DNA of 64,000 nucleotides from Macrotrachela quadricornifera (lineage: Eukaryota; Rotifera; Eurotatoria; Philodinida; Philodinidae), in contig JAJEKB010021543.1 in NCBI GenBank assembly GCA_022393335.1, positions 206,008 to 270,007 on the forward strand. Reading direction: 5' to 3'. Positions 22,547 through 33,910 of the stretch are shown one piece after another (position 1 is the stretch's first letter; each line of letters opens with the position of its first letter). Position numbers and translations under genes: made by a program. Under the pieces are notes generated by a model. It saw only the letters and a list, made by a program, of their open reading frames with translations, did not search any database and had not been told where the DNA came from.

Positions 22547-24679
22547 CTCATTTTCTTTCTTTTGTTATTGTTGTTGTTATTATTGTTGTTTTACAATCTG
22601 TTTATTATATATTCTGTCAATCTTTTTTTTTTTTTTTTTTTGTCTGGTGAATTTCAAAAGTCAAAAAACAAAACAAAACAAAACAAAAGAGAATTTTGAT
22701 GATCAATTTAATTCAATCTTATCTTTCCTTTTTTTTAATTTGTACAACACTATAAAATATGATGTTATATTTAACAGAAGATTTAATAAAATATATAAAG
22801 ATTTATTTAAAAAATTTAAATTAATTCTATATAAATAAACAATTGTTTTCAATAATAAAAAGTTGATAACATAAATAATATATTAATTAATGTTACAATG
22901 AAGCAATTACTTCTATCTTTCTCATATTAGTTTTTGTTAACTTTCGATATATGTCTAAGTTAGTTCTCTTACATCTTGTTTATTCAATGGAAATGATCAA
23001 TTCTCATCAAAAATAAAAGGTTTTTGTATTCAAATTGTTTTTTTTAAATAATTTCTTTCTTATAGTACTTTTAACTCTTATAATGATTAGATTTAAAAAT
23101 ATATCGAATGCTGACTTCATATCAACTTATTTCTATATGAAGTTATTATTATTTATTGAATATATAAGCTATTTGCTGTTAATTAAACTTGGAAAAATTT
23201 AATATAATGAATGATATTCATCTGTCTGATCGTGAGGATAAATAAAAAAAGATGGAAGAATGTGATGAGCAGGGTGATAGATTAATAGGTAATAGAATAT
23301 ATATTTACGTTTTGTATTTATAGACACGATAGTTCGCTTAGTTTGAATAGCTATTCTCGTCAAATTGGGATAACTTATGATAATCTTTCTTCATTTCATA
23401 GATTATTCTGTATGATAGACTATCGAGTGAAATTAAGAATAGTAATATTTTTCTATTTATTTTAATAAAATTTTGAGATAGTCATAGGACGTATGTTAAT
23501 GTTAGTCTTACTTGCCGAATCTTACTACTAAAAGCATAATAATGTACAAGATAATACTGCTATCAATGTATGTAATTTTCGTCATTTTTAAAGGAATGAT
23601 AATTTTATATTTATCTATACTACTGAGATGTGAATCAAAGAAAGATTCTTTCCAAAATGCATTCTTTGTTATCTCGTTTTCTCTTCAAATAAATAATCTA
23701 TAATGCAAAAATTGATCGAAGTGAAAATCTCTTCAGGACAGATGATTCTATAAACGTTTGTCGACACAAGATTTCCTATAAATAAATATCCTGTATTTTG
23801 CAAAATAAAGAAAACTATTTTGATACGTTATGCAAAAGTTTGTTGTATGAAAAATTATGTTTTGTCACTACCAGTTAAAACTTTCCGTTTGTTAAACTAT
23901 ATAATCAAAAAGACATTTTATGTATCATATAGTGAATCACTACATCAATAAGAGTGATTGATTTTTTTATATAAGAGCTCGATCATTAAATTATAGGTTG
24001 AACTTTTCTCATGTTAGTTAAATCTTAATAGTTGGCTATATGTTGATGATTCGTTTAAAACAATTCATATCTGTTAAAAACCATAGTTTCTTTCTTGGAA
24101 TCATCTACAAGAATGTGTCCATAATACTATATATATGCCTACTGTATTTTGCTTGTAATGACAAGTGAGAATTGATGTAGAAATCAATAGATGAATTAAC
24201 ATTAAAAAGTTTAAGAAGAAATCTTGAACTTTCAAAATCTGTTTCAATGACATTTAATGTTTCAAAAGGCTTTGTTTTAATTACACCGATGGTTCAGTAG
24301 AATGATTTACACTTTTAATTATGAATTAATTCAATTCAACGTGTTCTTCTAGTAGAAGCACATCAATACTTGGATAACACCTTAATTGCAACCAATCTAG
24401 AAAGAAAAAGTTTAAAGAATATGTGTTTTCATTAGTTTTTGAGATTATTATATTGCCTTAACATTCACATTCATTCTAGTCATATTGCCTGCTTTATAAA
24501 TATGTATCGAGCTCTTGCATGAACAACGCCAAAGACCACACTAACTCCAAACTTTAGATGCTTTTTGAACTAATAAAAAAAACTACGTCAGTATCTTATA
24601 CTGATAAGCCGAACTAGTTCGCTCTATTGGAGTGCAAACTGCAGTGTTATGAGCATTCAAACAGTTCACTTCTGGTTCG
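22547..24679. other. Intergenic, nothing recognised
   Basis: Begins with a poly-T tract (22625-22642) and an AACAAA-rich tract (about 22665-22690) near the likely 3' end of the previous gene. The rest is AT-rich with no supported gene. Confidence 0.5.
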
Positions 24680-26541
24680 TCTGGCAAATCAATAAAGCTT
24701 CTTGGTAATACTGCACTTTGCGTATCTGTTGCTAAAGGATATCATGATATTGTTCGTTATTGATTGCATGTGTGCTATTTCGATGCGATCCTTCGAGATA
24801 GTCATGAACGAATACCGTATGGTTTAGCTAAAATAGTTCACATATGGCAGGTTTTTCAATGATCATATAAGCATTTATTCGTGTTAGTGAATAATGCAAA
24901 TTATAGTGGATCTGGTATATGGTTTCGCCGATTTAGTAACCGACATATATGTGACAAGTTTATAAATAGTACTGCTGCTGTCAAATATTTAATCGTCTCA
25001 AAAAGAGGACGAATCGTGCTGTATACTGATATGTTATTGTATATTCACAGAGATGCCGTAAGCAAACCGAAACCATGTGCCTACGTAATCAGTAATTATA
25101 TGATCATGAACGTTTGAAACAAGTTTTTGAGGATCACATGAAACCTCGTGATGATCTTAAATTACACGAAAGATGTATAAAGTTGCCCAATGAATATAGC
25201 GGGTGTCCGAAAGTATTTTGCACACATTCTATTTTGCATATATCTCAGTATAAACACCTGACAAAAAATTTTAATTTTTTTTACCAAAAGATGCGCTGTA
25301 AAAAGCTCTATAATTTACATAAGATTGCTTAATTTATAGTTGCACTTTTTGTTCGCAAAATGGACACAATTGAGTTATGTAGATGGTACGTGCATCTAAC
25401 AAATAATATTATAATGAATTAAGACATATAAATCGAACACGCATCAGTGGATCTAGACTAGGCCATCTATTATGGCTTTCAATATGACTCATTAACCAAA
25501 GAAATAACAAAAAGAATTTGTAGTGTTCCAGTAAACAATTTTGTTCGCAACATCGAAATTTCATCACTTCAAACTTTATCCATTTTGAGAACAAAATCTG
25601 CAACTATAAATTAAGCAATCTTATTTAAACTATAGAGCTTTTCATACTGCACCTTGTAGTATATTTTGTCTTTTTAGTACAGTATATCAAGTAATTGAAA
25701 ATTCAAATGTTAAGGGTGGTCATTTATTCTGCTCACAAGTTAATACAATGAGAAGTAGCATAAAATAGAGGTGTTTCGTTTTGAGTATAGGAAAAAATCA
25801 TCAGAATATGTTAGTAGGATTTTGCTATTATCATTTTTGTAAAGCTTTTTACAGTGTATCTTTTAGTAAAAAAATTAAGATTTTTGTCAAGTATTTATAC
25901 TGAGATATATGCAAAATCAAATTTGTGCCAAGATTTTGGGACATCCAATAGTTCTACTAACAATGCTGACATTTTATTGAAAATGTACACAATTTCTGTT
26001 GTATTAATGAAGCAAATGCGAATTCATAGTAATCAGCTTGGTTTCCCATTTTACTTTCATTTAGATGATATGGCCAAGCGCTATTTTTCAGAGAATGTAC
26101 TATCAAGGTTTTTGCATGTTTGAAGTCGATTTTAAAAAGTTTCGTATTGTTATGAGATCTGATGAAAAATGTGTAGAAGTGGTTAAGCTCGAATTAACTT
26201 AAAAAAAAAACAAGACATAGCATAGATGTTCTATGGAAATGTGAATGGAAAGATCTTAGTGATTATGGTTATGTATTTCTAAAGCCCATGTAATACGATA
26301 GTTGATTTATGTACCAATTCTAATGATAATCTGTACTGTGTCTCATCTCATTCTGGTGAAGAGGAAATATTGATAGGTCTACGAACATATTTTGAGATTA
26401 AAAACATAGTCAAAACTGTTTTGTTAGATGAACAGAAACGCTACCGTATTGACTTGAAAAACATCCCCACTAATAAATATTTAAGAAAAGAAATGCTCAG
26501 CATTTTTTGTGAGGAAACGAAAAACGAACTGAAGTTAAATT
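24680..26541 (+). pseudogene. Decayed ankyrin-repeat / ADP-ribosyltransferase locus
   Basis: Around 24692-24860 a plus-strand frame reads GNTALCVSVAKGYHDIVRY, stop, then RDSHERIPYGLAKI, a recognisable ankyrin repeat. Open but unrecognised coding-like segments follow (24881-25180). A palindromic element (25201-25946) interrupts. After it come further remnants and an 85-codon open stretch (26286-26541) with SSHSGEEEILIGLRTYFEI. That resembles the ExE active-site turn and the following strand of arginine ADP-ribosyltransferases (compare EDEILLLPARQFEV in the intact gene at 53651). Several stops and the insertion show the locus is dead. The link between the ankyrin and ART parts is inferred from order and strand only. 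Confidence 0.5.
25201..25946. mobile_element. Palindromic MITE-like element, compound
   Basis: Ends GGGTGTCCGAAAGTATTTTG and the inverse of AAGATTTTGGGACATCC. Long arms pair: TTGCATATATCTCAGTATAA plus AAAAGATGCGCTGTAAAAAG at 25231-25305 is inverted at 25840-25915. A second copy of the sub-terminal block (GAGCTTTTCATACTGCACC, about 25638) lies internally, together with a short arm (TGCACTTTTTGTTCGC and CATTTTGAGAACAAAATCTGCA). This suggests one element nested in or recombined with another. Confidence 0.75.
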
Positions 26542-28848
26542 GATTTTTTGATAAACTGCAATCTGATTAATTATATCTGTTATTTCTACTTTTTTTTGTG
26601 AAAAATGATCTTAATATAGTTGTAGAACAATTAAATTTAAAGGCTACTCTTTTAAAATTCATTACAAATTTGTCTTGCGACAATATTATAATACATACTA
26701 ATGTTGATAATAAATCAATAACTACTAGCTCTTGCCTTATAACTACGTAATATCATATACTTAATCGTGATATGGAATAAATGATTATCCTTGAAAGATA
26801 GGTTAACATTAAACAAAAAGGACACATCTTCATTCAAACAGACTAACAAATATCATTTGTCACTTTTCCTTTTACTAGGATGATCATATCATAGTGAAAA
26901 TGAATTTTAATTATCAAAATTCGATGATTCTCAAAAAGAAAGATAAATAAAATTAAGAAATTACTAATCATTGGTCTTTCTATCTAAGACGAAGTGTTTT
27001 AAACATTTTGTAGAAATTAAATATTCTCTCCAAAGAAAAATAGCCAGTTTAAGTTTACGTTAAGATTTTTGTGACATTCTTTCGGTCCTACTCTCCGTTT
27101 TCTTATTGTCAACATTGTCGTGCATTAGCTTAGCTAAAAAAGGAATTAAAATATCAATTGACAATACAAAATGAAAACGTCTTTATTTAGTGATAATACA
27201 ACTTTTGAGAGAAATATATCTTTAATAACTACGTTTCGAATTACTAGACTAAAACAGAATAGGGTAGAGAATTCCGTAGTTGAGTCCATTATGGTTTAAG
27301 GATTAAAATCAATTACGAAGAAATTATAATTTGTTTAAACCCAACTTCATCTTAAATGGCAATATAAATTACATATGTACATTCTTATTTTCATTCATTT
27401 TTACATAAAATTAACTTACGGAAAATCTTTCTTTCGACAAAAACAAATAGATTCTAGTATCAAAATCTTACTCAAATACACGAAAAAGATACATAAAATA
27501 AAGAAAAAGGAAAAAAGTGTCACTTGGAATCCGTAACGACTATTCCCAAAAATCATCATTCTTGTCTTAACCAGCGATGAGAACTTTTGGTTTAGGTTTA
27601 TTACTCTACTTCATCACAAAGTCTACATAATTGAATTTTATATTTCTTCAGTTGTTTGCATATAAGTTGTTGTTTAGAGTAATGAGCACATGAACAGACG
27701 TTCCAGCAACCAAAATACACTGCTGATTGTGCGTTCACGCACTGCTGATCTATCTTTTCCGAAGTCAGTGGAGTTTAACGTCCAACAGAAAAGGGACTAG
27801 TCTGAATGTAAGATTTGCGGCTACCGGCAGCTCAGGGACGTCTCCTGGTTCTGCCGAAACAGCTGCAGATCCTGTGGAAGCTCGAAAACCTCCACAACAG
27901 GCACTGGATTGTAGAAAGAGAGTCTCATATCATTTTTTTCTATCAAAACTCTATTTTTTTTAAATTTCATTTTTAAATTCCACATCAGATGGTGTAATGC
28001 AAGTTGTTTTTCGACAGCAAAAAGTGCCTAATTTTACTCAGAATTTAATGCTGATTCCGAATATATAGTTCTTTTTGAGAAAATTTTTGGGCGAGAAAAT
28101 GGCCTTGTCCCCACTTACCCTTCATATCTTAACTCTATTTATGCCTACTTTTTCCTTCGTCTCTTTCTGCCTCTTCTCTCTTCATCTTTAGGTATATTCT
28201 AACATGGTATACAATGAGTGTGCTACTTAGCATGCTTATTTCGCTGATTGTTCTGCTTTAAAATGTAGCTATGAATGCTTATAGTATTTACCCTAAGCAC
28301 TTCTGACCGTAATAGTAAGAAATAAAATTAAAAAAAACCTCAAAATTCAATGTAATGATCATGACTTGGCTTCATAGGAGTATGGAAAAATTCCTACGAG
28401 ATTTTGCTACTCTTGTCGAGACCTCATTATACTCTTACTATGTGCTGAGACCGTTTGTACCATCTATAATAGTTTCTTCGTCAGATCGGTTGCTGAAAAG
28501 CAAGTGTTGAGAGCAGCAGATTAGTTTATCTTTCGATCAGATGATAGATCAATCTGTTAATTGATTGATTTATTTTTGTCTCCTTTATTCTCCATAGAGA
28601 CATAATTTTCAAATTTTCACCTGTAAGAAATGGTTCTGACTATTTAGTTGTTGGCAAATGAGAGCATGTTTATCATTTCTTTTTCTAATTTATCACTTGT
28701 CTACAGTTCTCTTTCATCAACAACATGTGAATCCGTGATATAGTATTAAATGAATGCGTGTTTCTAGATTATATATATTTATGATGTTACAATAAATAGT
28801 GAAAAATCTAATGTTACTGGTGCATATTCTTCTAAGGTTATGAAAGAT
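26542..28848. other. Intergenic, with one GC-richer Cys-coding patch
   Basis: No supported gene. Positions about 27800-27910 stand out for higher GC and, in one plus frame, encode a short cysteine cluster (ECKICGYRQL, WFCRNSCRSCG) that ends at a stop. It is too short and isolated to call. The rest is AT-rich. Confidence 0.45.
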
Positions 28849-29466
28849 TTAAAACGACGTTGGTAATCGGTTTTGTAGATACTTTGCAATATTCGGTTGT
28901 TGTGCAGTCTGTTGACGATTACTCTTCAGCCATGGATATTTGTCGAGCACATTCGGATTGATCCCAATGGCGTTTTCTAGCACATCATATACGTATAAAT
29001 CAGCTAATGTCAGTTGATTGCCAACGAAGAATGAACCACCGTTGCTAAAAGCCTTGGCCAGGGTTTCCAGATTTTGTAAGTGCTTGGGTAACTCTTCAGC
29101 AAAGAATTTTTCCAAATTTTTGGTCTTCTCCGGTTCTTCACCATACCAAATGATGGGTCCTAGTTTGTTGAGAATATCAGTAGCAGTATCAGCGACTGCT
29201 TCTACTTTGGCTTGTTCTAAATTGTCTTTACCTGCTAGATGAAATTGTCTAGCAAGAAATCGAGCAATCGTCATAGATTGTGGCAGTTTATTACCATTAT
29301 ATTCAAGTACAGGCATTTGACCGAGTGGCATTTCTGACTTGTGCGATGGCCATTCATTCTCTGGATATCGAACATCCTCAAATTTCTCGCCAGCAGCCGC
29401 CAAAATAAGACGTGATACTTCACCACGACCACGACCATCGAAATAATAGAATTTGTAAGTCGACAT
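28849..29466 (-). CDS. Glutathione S-transferase, sigma-class-like
   Basis: An intronless cytosolic GST of 205 residues, the usual length for sigma/nematode-type enzymes that conjugate glutathione to electrophiles (some act as prostaglandin D synthases). The start is set at the Met of MSTYKFYYFDGRGRGEVSR, because the upstream in-frame Met (29505) would add 13 residues before the thioredoxin-like fold. The N-terminal domain has the catalytic Tyr near residue 7 or 8, LGQMPVLEYNG with the cis-Pro, and QSMTIARFLA, which contacts glutathione. The all-alpha C-terminal domain includes FFVGNQLTLADLYVYDVL and the hydrophobic-staple Asp. It appears intact. The coding region is richer in GC than its surroundings. 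Confidence 0.92.
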   Translation of the reverse strand: MSTYKFYYFDGRGRGEVSRLILAAAGEKFEDVRYPENEWPSHKSEMPLGQMPVLEYNGNKLPQSMTIARFLARQFHLAGKDNLEQAKVEAVADTATDILNKLGPIIWYGEEPEKTKNLEKFFAEELPKHLQNLETLAKAFSNGGSFFVGNQLTLADLYVYDVLENAIGINPNVLDKYPWLKSNRQQTAQQPNIAKYLQNRLPTSF

Positions 29467-29950
29467 CAATGTATACGTGTAAGAACCGAAGGAGAAAATG
29501 CGCAAAGGTCGGATGTGTTTGAATAATACTTTATATACGCAGAGAGTAGGCTGATAGAGACAGTATATTTTGCCATGTCATTCTACTGATAGAGAGAGGA
29601 GAAGAAAGAAAGGGAAAAAAACAATGACAACGCATTTTCAGTTATTTATCAAAGTCACATGCAAAGAAATGGCGCCATAAGCTTTTTCAAGGCTGTCTGG
29701 TGGAAATGTAACGCATGAATATTGAATAAAATATGTTTTCAAAGAACATAATATGCAAAAAAGAAGTTGAGGGTTACATAGAAGTTATAAAATCATACTT
29801 ATTCTCAGGCTTGTTCTCACAGTATAGTTTGAGTAATACAGTAATCAAGTATTTTAACCACTGAAATAGATAAAAAAACAAATGGACATAGTCGATGTTG
29901 TGTTAACAATATTATAATATTTACACTCATAAATACTAGAATGGAAAAAG

Positions 29951-30592
29951 TTATTTTGATGCGGAGATAACACGATAATTTCAAATAGAATAAATAATGA
30001 ACTTTATATCAAATAAAAGTCCGTCAAAAATATGTGAAAAAAACACTCAATTTTTCAATAAAATGAGCTTTTTTTATTATTTTTAGTCCGTCAGGCATTT
30101 CAAAATATAATCATTCGATGGAATTTTCGACGCTGCATCCAATGAGTATATTTTCGAACATCTTATATGACAATATTAATGGAAAACAGCCGAATTTATA
30201 GTAAAAACGTCCACTTTTTTTTCTACAAAAATTGTAAAAAGTGCGGGCTTTCTGATATATTCTTTAGGCAGAATTCAGTACGTTTTGAGTCAAGAATCCT
30301 GTTCAAAATTTTTTGACTATATACACTTTTGTAGAGCTCAACGAGCTCTATCGAACCATGTGAAAATATCCAAGAAAAGTATTTTATTTTATCTTTAAAT
30401 TATTGGCACCTTACTTTTCCACCGCACAAAAAGTATAAAAGTTCCGAAAGTTTCGCAAGTTCGATATTAAAAAGTTTTCATAACCCTTACTTTTTAGTAT
30501 TAATAAGCCCCATTTTTGACGGGCTTTCATTTGGTATAAAGTTCATTATTTACTCTATTTGAAATTATAGTGTCATCCCTCTATCAAAATAT
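29951..30592. mobile_element. Foldback (inverted-repeat) element
   Basis: The left arm (about 29951-30045) contains ATAATTTCAAATAGAATAAA and AATGAACTTTATATCAAATA then GTCCGTCAAAAAT. The right arm (about 30500-30592) is its inverse (ATTTTTGACGGGC, CATTTGGTATAAAGTTCATT, TTTATTTGAAATTATAGTG-like). Identity is about 85-90% over 75 bp or more. The centre has no open frame. Confidence 0.8.
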
Positions 30593-30618
30593 TTTTCCAA
30601 CCAAGTACAATCTGCTTA

Positions 30619-31783
30619 TTAACCCTCGTACGGTCTTCGGGGGTCCGACGGGACTCACGATGGGTTTTTTGTTTTTTTCTACTTGAAGATCTCTTCTTTT
30701 CGGAACCATTGTCCCGCTAATTGTTAATCTTCTAACGATGTACAAGAATCATATGAAATTTCATACGAAATTCCTAGCAGTGAAACGCTGAAAAGTGGGT
30801 GCGACTGAACCCCCAAAGACGCTTGGTGTTATACCGATGAGTTTTATTCATATTATATCTACCCTCTATTATCGTGAGAGTTTATTCACCAAAGATTAGT
30901 TATCTGAACATTGTCAATAGTAAATCAAGCGCTTTTATCTTTGTTTGACGAAATTTTCTGTGTTTTTGTCAAAATATTTGTGCCATCTCCTGATTATAGT
31001 CACAACAATCTTTTTATGGGATACTCTCAGGTCCCGAGGAAGATCGAGAAGAAATCTGAATGATTGGCGGGAAGGTTAAAGTGAAATTTTACATAGGTTA
31101 TGATACATTCCATATTTTACCAATCTTTCAAAAGCTTCACAGCATTTGCTGGCATGGTTAGAATAATTACCTCTTAGTGTCACTTTTTTGCAGTGGATGT
31201 TGGTATAAAGTATGGCAATAGGCAGAAGTTAAGAGAAAGACACTCAGACTCGCACACTATGTGTTGAATTATCCGATTTAAAAATAAATGTAAGTGTATG
31301 CACGGCGATACATGTAGTAATAATAAACGAAAAGATCTAAAGCAAGCCCACTATACATCTTCTGTCGTCTTCTGACATGGTAAGTTTTCAGTATAGAGAT
31401 TTTCTGAGCAACGCCGGGTACTACCACTAGTAAAAAATAAACAAGAAATATCTTTCATTTTTAACATAACTGGCTATATACATAGATAAGGACATTCATT
31501 ATCCATACTAGAGACATATACATTGTTCATTCGATAACTTTTTAAAACCATAATTTTATCATAATTTCTCCTCAAAAACTTTTTAAAATGCGATCGTTTT
31601 CATACATCACAACCTTACTAAGGTACCAGTACTTCAAAAAAATCATTATATATGCCTTTATTCATCATCTCTAGTGCAAAGTAGACAAAAAACCAAGTTT
31701 TCCTAACTCATTCACATGTGGGTCCTGCCAGACCCACATAAGACCGTTCGTGCGATAAAATGCGAGGACCGTACGAGGGTTAA
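30619..31783. mobile_element. piggyBac-like non-autonomous element (TTAA-bounded)
   Basis: The element begins TTAACCCTCGTACGGTC and ends GACCGTACGAGGGTTAA, a perfect 17-bp inverted repeat including the TTAA target. TTAACCC ends at TTAA sites are characteristic of piggyBac-superfamily transposons. Sub-terminal motifs GGGGGTCCGACGGGACTCAC (left) and GTGGGTCCTGCCAGACCCAC (right) are themselves partly inverted. No transposase frame is visible in the 1165 bp, so movement would need a transposase supplied in trans. Confidence 0.85.
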
Positions 31784-33026
31784 TGTAACAAGACATCTTA
31801 GCTGAGGACGAGGGCCAGAAAAGACACCTAAATGATATAAGACTTTGCACAGTCAAGTTACCTAGTACATTGTCTCGTTTCACACTATTTGTCACTTATC
31901 ATGCATATCTTAAGCGTGTTACAATGTTCAGATTCGCAGGAGCCGTAGACAGGCTATAAGTGATTGCCCTATAGATGATTACATCAGAGTTGAATAAATT
32001 CTTTGATGAAATTCTTTTTCTACATGCTGAAAAGTAAGAAGTCGCGTGCGTGAAGATAATCTACTGGCTCTTTTGACTGTACAGTCTTCTACCATTTAAG
32101 TTTCTGTTCACAACCACAACTCAGCTAAAATATCTTTCTGCGTTAAACAGACGAGCATAAACAAAAACGTTCTTTCTATTGCTTTCGCATACGTCCAAAC
32201 TGCTACCCTCTGAATAAACACATCGGTACATAGGTCTTTTCGGGACGAAGATCCTAATTACACTCAAAAGAACTGGATAAACTCCAGGAAAAAACTGATG
32301 CCTCCAAAATATTGACTTGTCCACGTAAAATGATACCTCATGAGCATACAATGGTCTATTTGATTTCAGAATGAATTCAAAATAAAAATTCAACCCAATT
32401 TCAAATAGAATTGCAGGGACAATGGGACTATGGAACTAAATGGGACTTTAGAGGACCAGCATGAGACTATATGGGACTCTATGGAGTGTCCATAAATTCC
32501 CATAGTCCCATGTTAGTCTCCTGTAGTTGCATGAAGTCCCATAGTCCGATAGGGTGTTGAAAGAATAGAGATAAAAATCTTAAAGACCATAGACTCCTCG
32601 TGAAAAAGTGTTTTTATATAAAACAAAATTGTGTACCCGTGTAACGTTTGTATTTCGCAGTTTACTCCGTCAATAAAAATAAGTTTTACAATTATTTTTT
32701 CCGTTCGACAGAATATTCAATTTTCTATAACTTTTGCTCTTGACACTATTTTGAGTCGTGTAGATTTGTAGCAATTTGAATTTGATTAAGTCGGACTACA
32801 AAAAAAGGTCTTTCCATGTAACAACGTTGGGCACCATTAAAATATTTCTAAAAACCTGGTTTTCAACCGAAGAAGCTTATTTATTCATGAAAAGATAAGT
32901 CATTTGAGCTCTGTTGAATGGCATTTGAACGAACTCTCTAGCTAGTTTAGTTTTTGAAAAAATTGAAAAATAGTGTATGAGAAACATTACAGCGTTACGT
33001 TTGGACACGCGGATATGGAAATTGAA
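31784..33026. other. Intergenic with a GGGACTATGG-rich quasi-palindrome
   Basis: No gene is supported. Positions 32415-32549 consist of repeated ATGGGACTAT-type words on the left and their inverse (CATAGTCCCAT, AGTCCCATAGTCC) on the right, forming an imperfect hairpin of about 135 bp. Confidence 0.55.
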
Positions 33027-33425
33027 GACTCAGGTATACTCCCAGAATGTATGACTTGACGACCTAGCAGTACCTCTGCAATATAAGACTTCAGTATCTA
33101 GAATATCTTCAAAATACAGGAGTTGAGCGCCCAGAGGCATCGTCAGAATGTAGAACTTGAGAATCCGGAGGCACCTCTAGAGTATTCGGCTTACGCACTC
33201 CGGATTACCTCCAAAATATAGGACTTGAAGACCCAGAAACATCCTCGGAATAAGAAACTTCAGAACCTATGGTATCCACAGATTATAGAAGTTGAAGATC
33301 CAGAAGTGCCTCTAGAATATAAGACTTAAATACCCAAGAGTGCCTCCAAAATACAGTACTTTAGGATCTTGGAGCATCATCAGAATATAAGATTTGAAAG
33401 CCAAAGGATATCCCAGAATATATCG
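33027..33425. repeat. ~34-bp degenerate minisatellite (about 12 units)
   Basis: Successive units follow the pattern CCAGAGGCACCTCCAGAATA then TAAGACTTGAAGA. Examples end in GTATGACTTGAC, ATAAGACTTCAG, TACAGGAGTTGAG, GTAGAACTTGAG, ATAGGACTTGAAG, ATAAGACTTAAA. The period is about 33-34 bp with roughly 20-30% divergence between units. It is not a multiple of three throughout and is not coding. Confidence 0.85.
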
Positions 33426-33910
33426 ATGATACTGGTCCTGATGGATCCCAGGACTCACCAGGATCCGCTTTTTCCCCCTTGCAGTAGTGCCTACATTAAG
33501 TGTCAATCAATATTTTGTCGATTTCTTACGTATTGCATATCTCACATGACGAATAATATTGACTATTATATCAATGCATTGTAAAATTTAGAAGGAAGAA
33601 GAAAAACGTGCGTCATATTTTTTTCGTTGCTAAAGAAAACAAAAAAACAAAGTAAATGAGTAACACAAGAATATTTTGACTCAAACGTGCGTTTATTATA
33701 ATATCACAAATTGAGTATGTGCTGTGAAATATCTTAAAAATGAACTTAAAAAAGTAAGTCATATCCGTTTTTTTTAATTTCGATATACTCAATAATAACA
33801 TAAAGAGAAATTTGATATGACGAACTGGTAAAATACGACAACTTTGATAGCGTCATTTTCAACTTATTTCTATTGAATAAGTTATTAAAAATATCGAATT
33901 TTTATGAAAC

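Noticed and set aside
24280..24300. YTDGS-like RNase H motif in translation
   Set aside because: Only one motif of five residues is present, directly followed by a stop, with no other RNase H feature nearby.
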